From positions 373,251 to 437,250 of the forward strand of contig MU277674.1 in NCBI GenBank assembly GCA_022385805.1: a stretch of DNA of 64,000 bases, given 5' to 3'. Below, in pieces: positions 33,680-44,794 of the stretch. This stretch comes from Pilatotrama ljubarskyi (Eukaryota; Basidiomycota; Agaricomycetes; Polyporales; Polyporaceae). Both the position numbers and the translations under genes were made by a program. A model generated the notes under the pieces. The model was given only the letters and a program-made list of their open reading frames with translations, ran no database searches and was not told the origin of the DNA. Each line of letters begins with the position of its first letter. The stretch's first letter is position 1.

Positions 33680-36538
33680 TCATTGCATGCTGAAGTTCAG
33701 ACGGAACGCTGTGTCGTGGAACAGAGCAACGAGTCAGCACTGACTACCGCGCACAACCATCACAAAAGATGCAGGAGACGTACCATCCAAATCGCGTCGG
33801 TCACACAGGGTCGCCAGGTCAAGCCTCTGCATGTGTAGGCAACACGTCTTGAGGCTATCCCATAGCGCCGACGAAGTGACGCCCCTCTTGTCCTCGTTCC
33901 CACTCGGGGGGTCTCGTACACTATCGCCATCTTGGAGGACCAATGCATCTAGGATGTGCTGCGCAGCCTCATCGTAGCGCTGTAGAAAGCAAACCAGTCA
34001 AAATTCAGCATCTACATCTGGGCCCTGCCCGATGCGATTCCATCGGTAACATACCCTGAGGTTTATGCACGATATCCCGAGGTTGAACCTGTGCCGTCAT
34101 CCAATCTGGTTCAGCCCATAGCGTTCGCAGTGAGAGAAACATATGACGTGCCTAGCTCTGATGTACGCCGGATTCAGCTCAAGAGCACTGTAGTAGTACT
34201 GAAGCGCCTCCTCAGGGTGTCCGCTATTGGCAAGGGTCGCGCCGACACGGTTATATAGTAGCCAGTCCTGCATGATAGGGAATCTTTTGAGCCTCCATGG
34301 TCGGCGATTCAAAGCCGGAGACCACCTACGTCAGGCCGCACCGCTAGCGCGGTCGTGAAACAATCGCGTGCCTTGGCGTAGTCCTGAAGGCCAAACATAT
34401 CAGGCATCCATTCATCCAAGACTGGTATGTCAGTGCCAGAGGCCTCGGGGCGCAGCGTACCTCGTTCGTGTTCAACAGCACAGCAAGCGCGATCTGAATG
34501 TCGGCATCTATCTCGCCGCCCGCGTTCTCGCGGACGATGCTCATCAAGCAGTGCATCAGGTTCGTGAGCTTCTCCCCCTGGCTCGCACCCGCCCTCTCCG
34601 GGTTGAGTGCGCGGAACTGCGCGACCGCGGCGGCGTAGCGCTGATTGCGGTTGACCCACTCCTCGATCGCGTTGCACGCGCCCGCGCGATCGCCTTCGTT
34701 GGTGTGCGAGACCCCGAGCGCGAGCCAGGACGGGAGGTGCGTGGGATCGAGCTCGAGCGCACGGCGCAACGCCTGCACCGCCTTCTGTTCCCGTTCGTTC
34801 TCCTGTTGCTTGACGCCTAGCTCGTACCATCGCGCTGCGTTCGTTGGATCACGCTGAACGGCGGCTTCAAGCTCCAGAACGCTCTGTGCAATCGGAGTTT
34901 GATCAGTGGGCATGAGATAGACGACAGTACCTTCCAGGCGGGCATGGCATACCTCATAGAGTGTTTGTGGGCCCCCACCGTGGGCAAGATGGTGTCTGGT
35001 GCGAGAGGCTTCCCCGTGGAGATATGGATTGTTGGGTTGAAACTGATATGCAGATAGTGGGCGGATGCCGGTCGACGTCGCTTCGAAGGCATCCCAGTCT
35101 AGCTGCAAATTGTCCCACTCGTTTGTCTGAAGGTTTTGCCGGGACTGAGAGGTGGTGCCATACGCCACATGCCCCGGTTGCATGGCTGCCGCGGACATGG
35201 CAATATAATCTTCATTCTCCTGGCGGAAGTATGCGTCGTTTGGATCCTCAACCGCTCTACTGGCATCGGCGGTGGACTGTGCAGAGTCCGCCATGCCTTG
35301 TTCTGACATGCCGGCAACAGGCCTTTGGAGCGTGGGAAGTTGCATGAAACCACCGACCCCTGTTGGAGCGTCGACCGCGCGCCCCTTGCCTTTCGCGTCA
35401 GCGGACAATGGCGCCCCGGGAGCGGCATCATCCCGCTGCACGAAATCGTTACCCTCGAGTATCACCTCGCGATCACGTAATTGGCGCATGAGGCCCATGA
35501 ACGCGCTGTTCTTGAACTTGGGGTTCGTCTCGCCCTGGACGGTGTCCAAGAGCACCCCGGCGGTGCGCGCGAGCTCGTCTGCCTCGTGCGCCCGCGAAGC
35601 TGCCTCGGTGCGTTCTGCGGCCACGGGTGCGGCGGGCGCGCTCGCCGTTGAGTTCGCGGAGTTCAGGGACAGCTCCTGTGACCGGAATTCTTGGTCCCAT
35701 TTGGCAGCTGTTGTGTGCGCAACGCGGCGTCATTACGGCAGCACGCATTGCGAATCGACGATGTACTGACCATCGATTTGGGGGGGCTGAATTTGGGAGG
35801 TTCCCTGTTGGACCCCGGTCATCGGGGAGAACTGCGTAGCGTTCATATTCATGGGTGAATTCCACGCCATGCCTGCGACATCAGATTAGATGGCTCCGCT
35901 AGCCCCGCGCGCTAAGAAGGAGGCATACTAGGCATAAAGGCACCCGGGGTGTTCTGCATCATAGGCGACATATCTTGCTCTACGGCCATCGGCGTCGCTT
36001 GGCGCTCGAGGGCTTTCCCGACCTGAATAAGAGATGCTGAAGATCCCGGCTGTTGTTGCAGGAAGTCTGCGGCCCATGCGGCCGGTCCCGCTTGCAAAGT
36101 AGGCGTCTGAGCGGAGGATTGCATATGCACCGGCGTCTGGAGGTGGGAAGCGGGTAGACTGCGATGCAATGCCGACAGGTCGAAAGAGGGAGCGGTGGAG
36201 AGTGCAGGGGCAGGAGAAGGACTCGTGGAGAAGAATCTTGCTGCATCCTGATTCACGCCTGGCGCAGGGGAGTACTGGCTTCGAAAGGTCTGCAGACGTT
36301 CAGTTACTGAGCCCACGGGTGGCGAAAGACATGACCACTCACTTCCTTAGATGCACCAGCGCGTCCTGCAGAGAACTGGTCCTGGTTAACGCAGACACGT
36401 TGACAAACGGCCTCCGCCCGAAGGTGCTCTGTAGCTCACCTGCTGGATGCCTCTATCCCGATCGAACTGCTTTGACAACCCCTGTAGCGGGTTTGACGGA
36501 CCGCACTCGGCGCCATTCACTAGCAAGGGTAGCGACAT
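33680..36538 (-). CDS. PEX5: Peroxisomal targeting signal 1 receptor Pex5
   Basis: Cycling receptor that brings SKL-type cargo to the peroxisome. The start MSLPLLVNGAECGPSNPLQG carries the conserved N-terminal Cys (residue 12), the monoubiquitination site for receptor recycling, followed by KQFDRDRGIQQ-DQFSAGR across an intron. The disordered half holds WxxxF/Y docking motifs: WAADF, WDQEF and a WDAFE motif. The C-terminal TPR domain includes AARWYELGVKQQENEREQKA, ALRRALELDPTHLPSWLALG, DWLLYNRVGATLANSGHPEEAL, YYYSALELNPAYIRAR and FNLGISCINL. The last exon gives AFRLNFSMQ before TGA at 33680, joined to CDRRDLD. Many introns. Docking partners Pex13/Pex14 are family knowledge. Confidence 0.93.
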
Positions 36539-36936
36539 GGTAGGACTCCAGCACAGGCGTAGACAGACAGCGCAGCGAGTGGTTAGAGGACAAGTGGCAA
36601 AGAGCAGGCAGGGGCCCTCGGGCCGCTTGAACGAGTCGATCGACCGAGCACTGCACGCGACGGGCTGCTTACACGTAGGCGCCCATAAAAGCTCCGGCTA
36701 CGACGCTACGTTCGCACGTGAATACATGCCCTCTAGACGCCCCGAAAGGCGCCCAAGCGAGCACTGCCGTACTGGGCCAGATGCATGAAGGTGAGGATCG
36801 GCATGCACCGGAGTCAGCTACCGAATCCCCAAATCCGTAGTACGGATTGGGCTCAGCTAAGTTTTAGGCTACACCTATACTATACGTCTATAACCTCGAG
36901 ACCGGCCCTATTGTACATTGCTATAGAAAAAGTGAG
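36539..36936. other. PEX5 upstream region and edge of the duplicated block
   Basis: About 400 nt between the PEX5 start and the F-box gene stop. It includes an imperfect palindrome around 36829-36852 (arms AAATCCGTA / TACGGATT). No gene recognised. Confidence 0.4.
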
Positions 36937-36939
36937 CTG

Positions 36940-38161
36940 TCAGCCCTGAACCGTATGCGCACGCCGTAGAATACCCCTTTTCTCACCAGCAGCCAGCTGC
37001 TCCCGCACATATGAGTCCACCTGCTCAGCCCTACCGTCCCTCGGCCACGGCCTGGTCACCAACACGTCAAGCTTCCACAGATGCGGAAACCGGGCACGTC
37101 GGACTGCTTCCCCGACACCCCGCAAGTCCAGCTTGCGGATATCTTCGACCGTGGAATGAGTCGAGGCGCGAATGTCAAGCTTCAATCGCCTCAGCCCATG
37201 GCAATGCAGGCTGGATACCAGGGGGACGAGCCAGGGAAGGGTGTTGTGCTGGTTCGAGGGCTGGGCGGACTCGGTGGGCCAGAGATGTACGCTGAGTTTG
37301 AAGCTCAAGAGCTTACGACACTCGTGCAGAGATAGCACGGAGGCCGCGGGATCTATCAGAGCTGATGAGTTACGCCTAGAAAGGCAGGACACTATGCTCT
37401 TAGAAACCAAACGCACCGGACGGAGGGCGCGAGCCTCCTGGTTCGACCGATAAGTACAGCTCGCGCAAATGCTCAACCGCTCTCGACAAAGCCGGCTGGA
37501 ATTTTGCGAGTTCACGATCCGTGAGTTTGACCCTCAGCACGCGCAACTCCTTTAACCCGTCCGGAGCCAACGACAAGATGCGGAAGATCGCCAGAGGCGG
37601 TCCCGCTCTTCCCAACAGACAAAGAGAACGCAGGAAAGGTAATCCTGCGGTCTGACCGTCCACGGCTGCCCCGCGCGACTTCACAGCGACGTCCGCAATC
37701 GCAAGATGCTTCAGGTTCGGGGTACGTTGCAGGAACCGGAGCAACGTGCCCAAGTCCGGAGCCGAGCCTTGCATCAAGGTGAGCTCGGTGAGCGATTGCG
37801 CGGCGTTGACCATGATTGTGGCCGGCCACGGATCGTCGATGCCGAAGTAATACAGGCGCAGCGTCCGCAAGCCCGTCGTCCTCCAGTTTCCTCGGCATGT
37901 CAGAGGATCCTGAGGACAAGTGACGGTCAGGTCTCGTATGAAGGTCGCGACCTCCGGATCCCGAGCCACTGCCGTGCAGAATTTCTGGATCGTCCAAATG
38001 CTGGGGGAGACTGTATGATAGAGGTTGTACCGCGCCCTGCTGGACCAGCCTTGGCAGACGCGACAGCAGATGGAGAGCGTCCTTGTGTTTCCACGCAACC
38101 AGTCGAGGACGGCATCCCAGACTTCGGCCGGCAGCGCAGGCAGAGAAGCTCGGTGAGACAT
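36940..38161 (-). CDS. F-box protein with LRR-like region, copy A
   Basis: Probable substrate adaptor of an SCF-type ubiquitin ligase. The chosen start, MSHRASLPALPAEVWDAVLD, opens the F-box itself (LPAEVWDAVLDWLRGNTRTL, then RVCQGWSSRARYNLYHTV). Leucine-rich-like segments follow: LRTLRLYYFGI, LTELTLMQGSAPDLGTLL, LKHLAIADVAV and FLRSLCLLG. One intron is inferred (37362-37416, donor GTGCGT, acceptor ATCAG): exon 1 of 745 nt plus exon 2 of 422 nt gives 388 residues. Without it, exon 1 stops at SGAFGF. A second copy at 49307-50534 shares the structure. In-frame Met codons upstream (up to 38416) are less likely because they lie before the F-box in weakly conserved sequence. Target unknown. Confidence 0.75.
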
Positions 38162-38595
38162 GTCGAGTCGATGCCAGTGAAGGGGAGGTACGGGAGGCAA
38201 TTTCTGGGCGAGCAGCAAATGAATAGCACGTTTCCGGGCTACAAAGGTCAGTGGCATGGAACTAGAGAAGCATTCACCTTTAAACCGCCGCCATGCCCTT
38301 GGTCTCAGCAGCGCGGAACATAATAGACAAAGACATAAAGCTAGAGACCGCCTGGAGCAGGAACGGCACAGAAAACCAAAGCCGTCCGGACGGTCTGTGA
38401 GCACTTGGACCAGCAAGTGGCTCGGGCAGATTGATGGTAGCTACCTTGCATCAGGCCGGTGAAACAATACAGATAGTATACAATAGATGCTGGAGCATGC
38501 TCGACGTGCTATCACAAAGGAGCCAGAATCTATTGGCGAACGGATGTTCAGCTTGGTCCCAGATGTTGCAACCCCAGGCTGCAACTCACCGACCA
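38162..38595. promoter_or_regulatory. F-box A promoter / CDC26 A 3' flank
   Basis: About 430 nt within the duplicated block. Its counterpart at 48880-49306 aligns over most of the length with scattered substitutions and small indels. This is expected to be the F-box gene promoter. No defined element recognised. Confidence 0.45.
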
Positions 38596-38823
38596 CTACC
38601 GCAAACCGAGTCGCTCGTCCCGCGTCATCGCGTCCCTCTTCTTCTTGGCCTCCTCAGCATGATGGTACGGCTGAGCGCCCACGGGGTGGCCCTTGGGGAG
38701 GGCAGGAGTGGCGGGGGCGCCCTGCTTGACCGCTGCCCCGGCCTTCTGGCGCGCGAGCGCGTCACGGACCTGCTGGACGTCCATGTCCGTCATCGGTATC
38801 TGCGTCGGAGGTCTCCTGATCAT
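38596..38823 (-). CDS. CDC26: Anaphase-promoting complex subunit Cdc26, copy A
   Basis: Small stabilising subunit of the APC/C that binds inside the TPR superhelix of Apc6/Cdc16. The 75-residue product starts MIRRPPTQIPMTDMDVQQVR, matching the Cdc26/Hcn1 N-terminal motif (M-x-R-R-x-P-T, then a D-V dipeptide), and ends AKKKRDAMTRDERLGLR, like the family's basic-acidic C-terminus (RERIGL type). A single exon; TAG at 38596-38598. A candidate splice acceptor (CTCGCAG) sits just before the ATG, so a 5' UTR intron is possible. Divergent from PRA1, with about 300 nt between starts. An intact second copy lies at 48652-48879. Confidence 0.8.
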   Translation of the reverse strand: MIRRPPTQIPMTDMDVQQVRDALARQKAGAAVKQGAPATPALPKGHPVGAQPYHHAEEAKKKRDAMTRDERLGLR

Positions 38824-39125
38824 GTCTGCGAGTGCCCAAAGGGTATCTGAATGCTGCTGCGCTGACGCGAGGGGAATGCGCGGGCTGCGGGATGGCGGGC
38901 AGGAGGAAGACGTGGAACAATGCGGGCAGAGGGGACAAAGGCAGAGACGACTGCGGGCGCAGGCGCTCGACACGCAACGTAAAACACCAAGTAAAACACT
39001 CCTCCGATCCGCCACATTCCAGCACTTGTACTCATCCCCGTTCTCGCCCCTCTGCGCACTCCCTCGCCCGCCCTACTCATCGACCACTTGTAATTACTCG
39101 TACATCGCCTCGTACAATTATCACA
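38824..39125. promoter_or_regulatory. Bidirectional CDC26/PRA1 promoter, copy A
   Basis: 302 nt between divergent start codons. The same stretch, inverted, lies at 48355-48651. Pyrimidine-rich stretches occur near the PRA1 start. No single element stands out. Confidence 0.5.
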
Positions 39126-40040
39126 ATGGAGGCCCTCATGCGCGCGACCGAAACCCTCAAGAACATCCGGGTCCGTCCAACCTCCAGCAGGGTCCTCAGT
39201 GCACGCCGTACTCATGCACGCTGCCCTTGAATCTTGCAGGAAACTCGCCTTAGTGCGCTCCGGCCGCCAACAGAGTTCTTTGACTTCAACCGTGTCTCGC
39301 GACCCGCCGACCTTAGCCAGGCAACACATGTGCGCATTTCATGATATTCGTCCCGGTCTCCTCGGATTGTTCATACCCTCGCCTTTGCAGCGCATATCCT
39401 ACAACACTCGCTACTTCTCCGGTTTGTTCCACATGTGAAAAGGGGTCCTAGCGAGATGCTCACTCACGGCGCGCAGGAAACTATGGACTGATCGTCGCCC
39501 TCCTCGCCGTATACACCCTGTACGTCCCACCTCGCTCATAATACGATCGCCAGACAGTCTCATCCGGTCGATGCAGGATCGCGAATATGCGCCTCGTCTT
39601 TGCCATTCTCTTCCTTGTCGGCGGCTTCGCCGCTATCAACCGCTTCGGTCCGTCCAACCTCCCCTCCGGCTAACGCTCTTCGCATGCTGACCACCATTCG
39701 TTCCACCCTACCGCCATGCTATCGTCTAAATTCTAACTGCTCAACTTACACCCTCCTACCTCGCCCGTCCCCACCCACAACCGCCACCATCCCTTCGCGC
39801 CCGCCTTGCCCCTTCCGTGATACAGCCCCGGACCCGATCCAGGTCGGCGATCACGTCGTCACGCAAAAGTCGCTCTACACCGGCCTCTTCGTGATCGGCA
39901 TCCCCCTCCTCTGGTTCTCGGACCCGTTCAGCACCGTCTTCTGGCTCGTGGGCGCCTCCGCCATCCTCATCCTCGGCCACGCCTCCATGATGGAGCCCGG
40001 CATCGAGAGCGAGTACGCGGCCGTGCAGGAGAGCGTCTGA
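39126..40040 (+). CDS. PRA1-family (prenylated Rab acceptor, Yip3-type) membrane protein
   Basis: Small ER/Golgi membrane protein that binds prenylated Rab GTPases. Exon 1 encodes MEALMRATETLKNIR. The next exons give ETRLSALRPPTEFFDFNRVS, RISYNTRYFSG-NYGLIVALLAVYTL, IANMRLVFAILFLVGGFAAI and APDPIQVGDHVVTQKSLY, then GLFVIGIPLLWFSDPF, all in the order of the PRA1 domain. Two hydrophobic hairpins are visible (39478-39650 and 39880-39990). Five introns, each restoring frame; the first donor (GTCCGT) is weak. Stop TGA at 40038-40040. Exon 1 and the start of exon 2 are duplicated as a fragment at 48217-48354. Confidence 0.88.
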
Positions 40041-40586
40041 GCGCTGTGCGTGTACGGGGCGGGGGAGCATGGGGCGCGTAATTGGCAGGGTTTTGGCAGG
40101 GGCTGTTTTGCGGGGGTTTGAAGGCCGGAGCTTGTATAGGGCTGTCCGTACGCGTGCGGACGGACGCGCGTTTCGGCGCGGTAGATAGACTTCGTTCGGA
40201 CTGTTTTTAATACTTACTTTCCTCGGGGATGCCTCTTCCTTACTCGCCTCCCACATATTTGTATCCCGACCGGTGCCAGGACGCGGCAGCGGGACCTATC
40301 ATCAGCAATGCATACGCGGGCCTCGACGAACATATGAGCGATAAATTGTAATACAAGCGTGCTTTGGTTACGTCCGGTTTCATAAAGGGCGTGTTGTGGG
40401 AAAACGTTCAGGGGACCGAAGAGAGGGAGGGACAGGGGCGGGGCGAGGAGAGCAGGTTGGGAGGATACACGGGGATAACCAATGCTGGAGATGGCGGATG
40501 AAGGATGGCGGATGCGACAATAAATAACGATGCGAGCGAGGCAGACAGAAGCAGGGATTCCAGTCGGGTCAGCCCCGCGCGTCTTG
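40041..40586. other. Convergent intergenic region, PRA1 / ERT1
   Basis: About 550 nt between the two stop codons, expected to hold both 3' UTRs. G-rich then mixed sequence; no coding signal recognised. Confidence 0.5.
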
Positions 40587-43264
40587 CTATAAGAGCGGCA
40601 ACCATTGCCCTACGCCCTCGTCAGCATTGCCTGCTCGACACGGAATGACGAGGACGAGAGGGGGGAATACGCACCAATGACTAAACTGGGGAGGTCCATG
40701 ATGTCCCTCCGTATCGAGAAGCAGAACGTGCAGGGCACGGGTGCGCCGCTCGGCTTGAGGAGCACGCAGTGCGAGTACACGGACTGCGTCGTGTTCTCGA
40801 ACGCGTGGTTCGCAAAGTTCTCCCAGTACTCGACTACGGACTGATTCTCGAACAGCTTTTGTGCACCTCTTCAGCCTCTGCGCCTGCTAAGCGGGCAAGA
40901 AGACCGTGACGCACCTCGTAGATATACTTCCTCCGTCCCACGAGCTCCTCCCTCTCCCACCCCGTGAGCATGCAGAACTCGGGGCCGACGAGGCAAATCT
41001 CGCCCGTCCGGCGCCACGCGACGGTCGGCGTGCCCGAGAACGAGACGAGTTTGTCGAGTTCGATAAGCGAGCGCTGGAAGCACTTCTCCACGAACACCTC
41101 GTCCTCCTCCGTCATCGGCATCTGCAGCGCGATGAACGACGGCCGCACGATCGCGAGCGCGCGCACGATCCGCAGGATGTCGTTCTTTTCGAACCTGTAC
41201 TTGTGCGTCCGGAGAGAGAAGCGAGACCGCGGCCAGATGGAGCCGAACCGACGCATACACACAGGCACCCACAGGCAAACCATCCCCGAGACAAAAACGA
41301 AACCGAGAACCCGTGAGCCCGTCTCCTCGCCTCATACGCCAGATGAGACAAAGCGCACGCACCTCCGGCTCAGATGCTTCATCAAAAAGTGGTACCCCTC
41401 CGTGTAGTCGTACCCCTTCGTCACGCTCTTGTACACGCTCTGCACCGCGCTCTCCATCCCCGCCGCCAGCCCCGTCGAGAGCGACTGCCCGCTCCAGTTC
41501 GGCACCAGCCGCGCCGTCGTCGGCGAGCTCGGATTCCGGCGCGGCCGCGACAGGAAGGACGACGGCGGGGACTGGGCTGTCGCTGGCGGGTACCCTCCGC
41601 CTCCGCTTGTGCTCGTACTGGCACCGGCTTGCGGCTGGGCTTGTGACTGGTCAGGGGGGTATTCTGCGTACTGCCCAGGCGGGCCTTGGCTTGTTTGCGG
41701 AGCGTAACCCGAGGAATATCCCGCGGTGCCCGTCCCTGCGGTGGCACCAGGGGCGATATACTCGGACGACGCGGACAGCGTCGTCTCGGATGGCTGGATC
41801 GCCAGGGGTGCTGGAGGCTGCTGCTGTTGCTGGTCACCGTACCCTTGCGCTCCCCCTGCACCTGCGCCCGCATACGCCTGCGCCCCCTGTGCTCCACTCC
41901 CCTCATACGGCTCTGCGGGCCACGCCGCGCTCGCCAAGCCCGAACTCTGCGCTGGGGCGTACGCCCCCGCCCCTGTGGTGCTCGTGCTCGCGACCGGCTG
42001 CGTCACGGGGGATCCGCCCGAGCCAGAGTCGGGCGAGCCGCCGAGGATGGCGGAGAGGATGGAGTACTCGAGGTTCGCGGCCTCGGCGGGGATCCCGTAC
42101 GACGCCGGGTTTTGGTGGTACGCGGGGAACATCTGCTCGGGCGAGATGTACTGCGCGGGCGCGACGACCGTCTGTTCTGCCAGCACAGTCGGCGGCGGGA
42201 CCGGTAGTGGTGGTGGTTGACGTTGCGCTGGAAGTCGACGGGTGAGCGATCGCGCGAGAGGGGCGGACAGATGGAAGGTCATTACGCTGTGTGGAGGCGT
42301 CCGCGGTCTTCGACGAACCTTCGCCCGATTTGGCGCGCTTCAGGGCCTCTGCACGAACGGTATTAGCGCACGCGCGCGTGGAGGGGGACGGGTCATGTGA
42401 GGAAGAAGGGGTGCTCGCCTAGCTCTTCCTCGTCGAGGAGGTACTTTGCCTTCTTGCGGTGGCCCTCGGTGCAGTTGTCCGCCATCCCGCGCTTGATGCA
42501 CCTTTGGCACGGTCGGGCTGCAAAGAAGGGTGATGATCAGGATCCGCGCACGGTCGGACGATGATCGCGTGGGCCTGGCGTCGGCGCGGACGAGCGCGAG
42601 CAATACCGTCATACGTCTGTCCTCTCTGACGCGCTGCAACGGTCGCAGGAAGAGGGGACGCGCCAGAGTCCGAATTGACATCGGCGGAGGAGATAGAGCG
42701 CTCTCACGAGCACCCGGCCCATTAGGGGTCGCGTCACTCGTGCACGGCGCGCGCGCATGAGCCCGCTGCTGGTACGACCTCATGCAACAGCGGTGGACAG
42801 TAGCAAGAGCCGAGTATTGCGACCGGGCAGCGCGAGTCCCAGGACCCCCGCGTGGAAGCGAGTGAGGCGATAGGCGTACGAGCATGTCTGAGAACTGGGC
42901 GGTGCGACGACACCCACCGCGCAGCCTCTCGACAGCGCTGGGAGATGCGCGCGGGATTGAAAGAGTACTCACAGTCGTCGCAAGTCAGATGGGCCTTCTG
43001 GCAGTGAAAGCATGCCCGGCTGGCCTTTTTCTTCTTGGGACCGTCGCGAGACCTGGGCTGGGAGCCGCCGTCCGCGCTATCGCTCGCGCCGTCGCCATTG
43101 CGCTTCCTCTTCGCGGTCGGCTTTTTCGCGGCAGAGCCAGAGGGGATGGGGGTGCTGTTCCCGGAATTCGATGAGGAGGAGGAGGGGAGAGACGGGTGCT
43201 GGGTGCTGGGCGGGAGGGCGTGCATGGCGGGAGCGATGGGCTGGAGGTCGGACGAGCTGGGCAT
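40587..43264 (-). CDS. ERT1: Zn2Cys6 transcription factor with PAS region (Ert1/AcuK)
   Basis: Regulator of gluconeogenesis and non-fermentable carbon use in fungi. The start [20 protein letters not shown] leads to a Ser-rich stretch, a basic run [10 protein letters not shown] and the binuclear cluster [29 protein letters not shown], split by an intron at about 42970 and followed by [17 protein letters not shown]. The middle exon (about 41360-42100) is low-complexity, rich in Gly/Ala/Gln/Tyr, with [23 protein letters not shown] near its end. A PAS-like region follows: [57 protein letters not shown]. The last short exon gives GQWLPLL before TAG at 40587, the typical Ert1 terminus. A zinc cluster plus this C-terminal block is diagnostic of Ert1/AcuK. 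Confidence 0.92.
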
Positions 43265-43633
43265 GGCTGGGTGTGATGTCGAGAGGCTGTCAGGGCATGG
43301 GCGGGCAGAAGGTGAAAGCGAGCGAGAGGATGGCGGAGAGAGTCTTCCGAGACGCCCGCGGCCCTCGCAGTCCTCGCTCGCCTGCTATTTTGGGCATACA
43401 GCGACTGCACACGTAATCAGCCGCGCTTCATTGGGTGTTACGTCACGCGTTCTGCGCGCACACGCCTGTCACGCGTCCGCCGCCATCGGCCGCGTGTCCG
43501 GGCCGCGCTTCTTCTCTGACTTCACTCTTGACGCGCTCGTCGTCGAGTCGGTCCTGCAAGTCAGTCTCGAGAACATCCTCATGGCGAGCTAAGCAGCTGG
43601 CTCATCGTGTTCCTGCTCACTAGCAAGTCAAAG
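43265..43633. promoter_or_regulatory. Divergent promoter region, ERT1 / MTQ1
   Basis: About 370 nt between the ERT1 start (-) and the MTQ1 start (+). Contains G-rich and CG-rich sequence; no specific site claimed. Confidence 0.45.
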
Positions 43634-44706
43634 ATGCCACCGCCGAGTCGCGCCCTCCTCGCCCAGCTCTCACGCGCGATAGGTCGTGAGTCTGCCCAGA
43701 ACGAGTTCAGGTGGATGCAGCACGCCCTCGCACACCCCCCAAACGGCATACGCCCACCGGTCAAGACGATCGAAGAGATGGTCGCCAGGCGCGTCCGCGG
43801 TGAACCGCTCCAGTACATCCTCGGTGAGTACCCTCCGAGTCCGCGTCCGTGTCTCGCGAGGCACTCGTTCTCAGCCTAGGCACAGTCCGTACTGCAACGC
43901 TGACGGCGACACGCTTCAGAACTGCACTGACACCAGTCCCACCAGGGTCGCAGCCCTTCGGCCCTCTCCACCTCCTCGTCCGCCCACCCGTCCTCATCCC
44001 GAGGCCCGAAACAGAAGAGTGGGCCCTCCGCCTCGCCGACACCGTCAATCCGGAGGCATCTCCGGGACGCCCGCTCAAGATCCTCGACCTCTGCACCGGC
44101 ACCGGATGCATCCCGCTCCTCCTCTGCCACGCCCTCCCGCCGGGGTCTGTCCGTGCCATCGGCGTCGACATATCCGAGGACGCGGTGCAGCTCGCGGAGG
44201 AAAACGCGAGGCTCTGCGGGTTTTCGGGATCGGAGGGACGTTCGCAGGAGGACAAAACTGCAGAGGCAGAAAAGAGGAACTCGTTCACGCCCGTACTCGC
44301 GGACCTGATGCACCCAGCCTTCGTGCAGCGCGCCGGCCTGAAGCCGCCCTACGACGTGATCACCTCCAACCCGCCTTACATCCCCAAGGACCAATACGAC
44401 CGCCTGCCCTCGTCCGTCAAAGACTACGAGGATGTCCGCGCGCTCCTCGGCGACCCCGAGGGCACCGCCTCTCCTCCGCTGGTACCTGAGACGGAACGGC
44501 AGAAGGGGCTGTCGTTCTACTACCGCATCGCCGAACTCGTGCGCCACCATGGGCTCCTCCGTCCGCAGGGCACGCTCGCCCTGGAGGTCGGCGACGGCCA
44601 AGCGGCGGACGTCGCTGAGATCCTCGAGCGCGACGCTCACGTTCGCGACATCTCCGTCTGGAAAGACCTGTGGAACAAGGACCGCGTCGTGCTCGCGCGT
44701 CCATAG
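43634..44706 (+). CDS. MTQ1: Release-factor glutamine N5-methyltransferase (HemK/Mtq1 type)
   Basis: SAM-dependent enzyme that methylates the Gln of the GGQ motif in a peptide-release factor; the eukaryotic HemK form with this length is usually mitochondrial (Mtq1). Exon 1 encodes MPPPSRALLAQLSRAIGRES and ends RVRGEPLQYILG. One intron leads to SQPFGPLHLLVRPPVLIPRPETEEW, the PRPETE motif of the PrmC family. SAM motif I reads LDLCTGTGCIPLLL, motif II AIGVDISEDA, and the catalytic motif SNPPYIPKDQYD. The protein ends DLWNKDRVVLARP. An in-frame Met at 43607 gives a slightly longer N-terminus that could serve import. The gene faces ACR3 with only 88 nt between the stops. Confidence 0.93.
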
Positions 44707-44794
44707 CATATCCGAGCCCGAGCCAACAGCAAACATATCGCGTCATAGTACCCCTAGCAGAGCAAGCAAATCAAAGCTAGGTAGCCGTTCTCGG

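Larger units (their letters stand above)
36937..39263. repeat. Inverted segmental duplication, copy A (likely parent)
   Basis: A 2327-nt block whose reverse complement recurs at 48217-50537. Similarity runs from a few bases past the F-box gene stop (CTGTCAG at 36937) through that gene, the CDC26 gene and the shared CDC26/PRA1 promoter to inside PRA1 exon 2 (ends CTCCGG at 39263). Intergenic parts align too, for example the TAGCTACCATCAATCTGCCC string. Because PRA1 is complete here and broken in the other copy, this copy is probably the source. Confidence 0.92.

Noticed and set aside
37400..38416. Longer N-terminus for F-box copy A (and 49058 for copy B)
   Set aside because: The upstream residues differ most between the copies and precede the F-box; Met at 38161/49307 starts directly at the domain.
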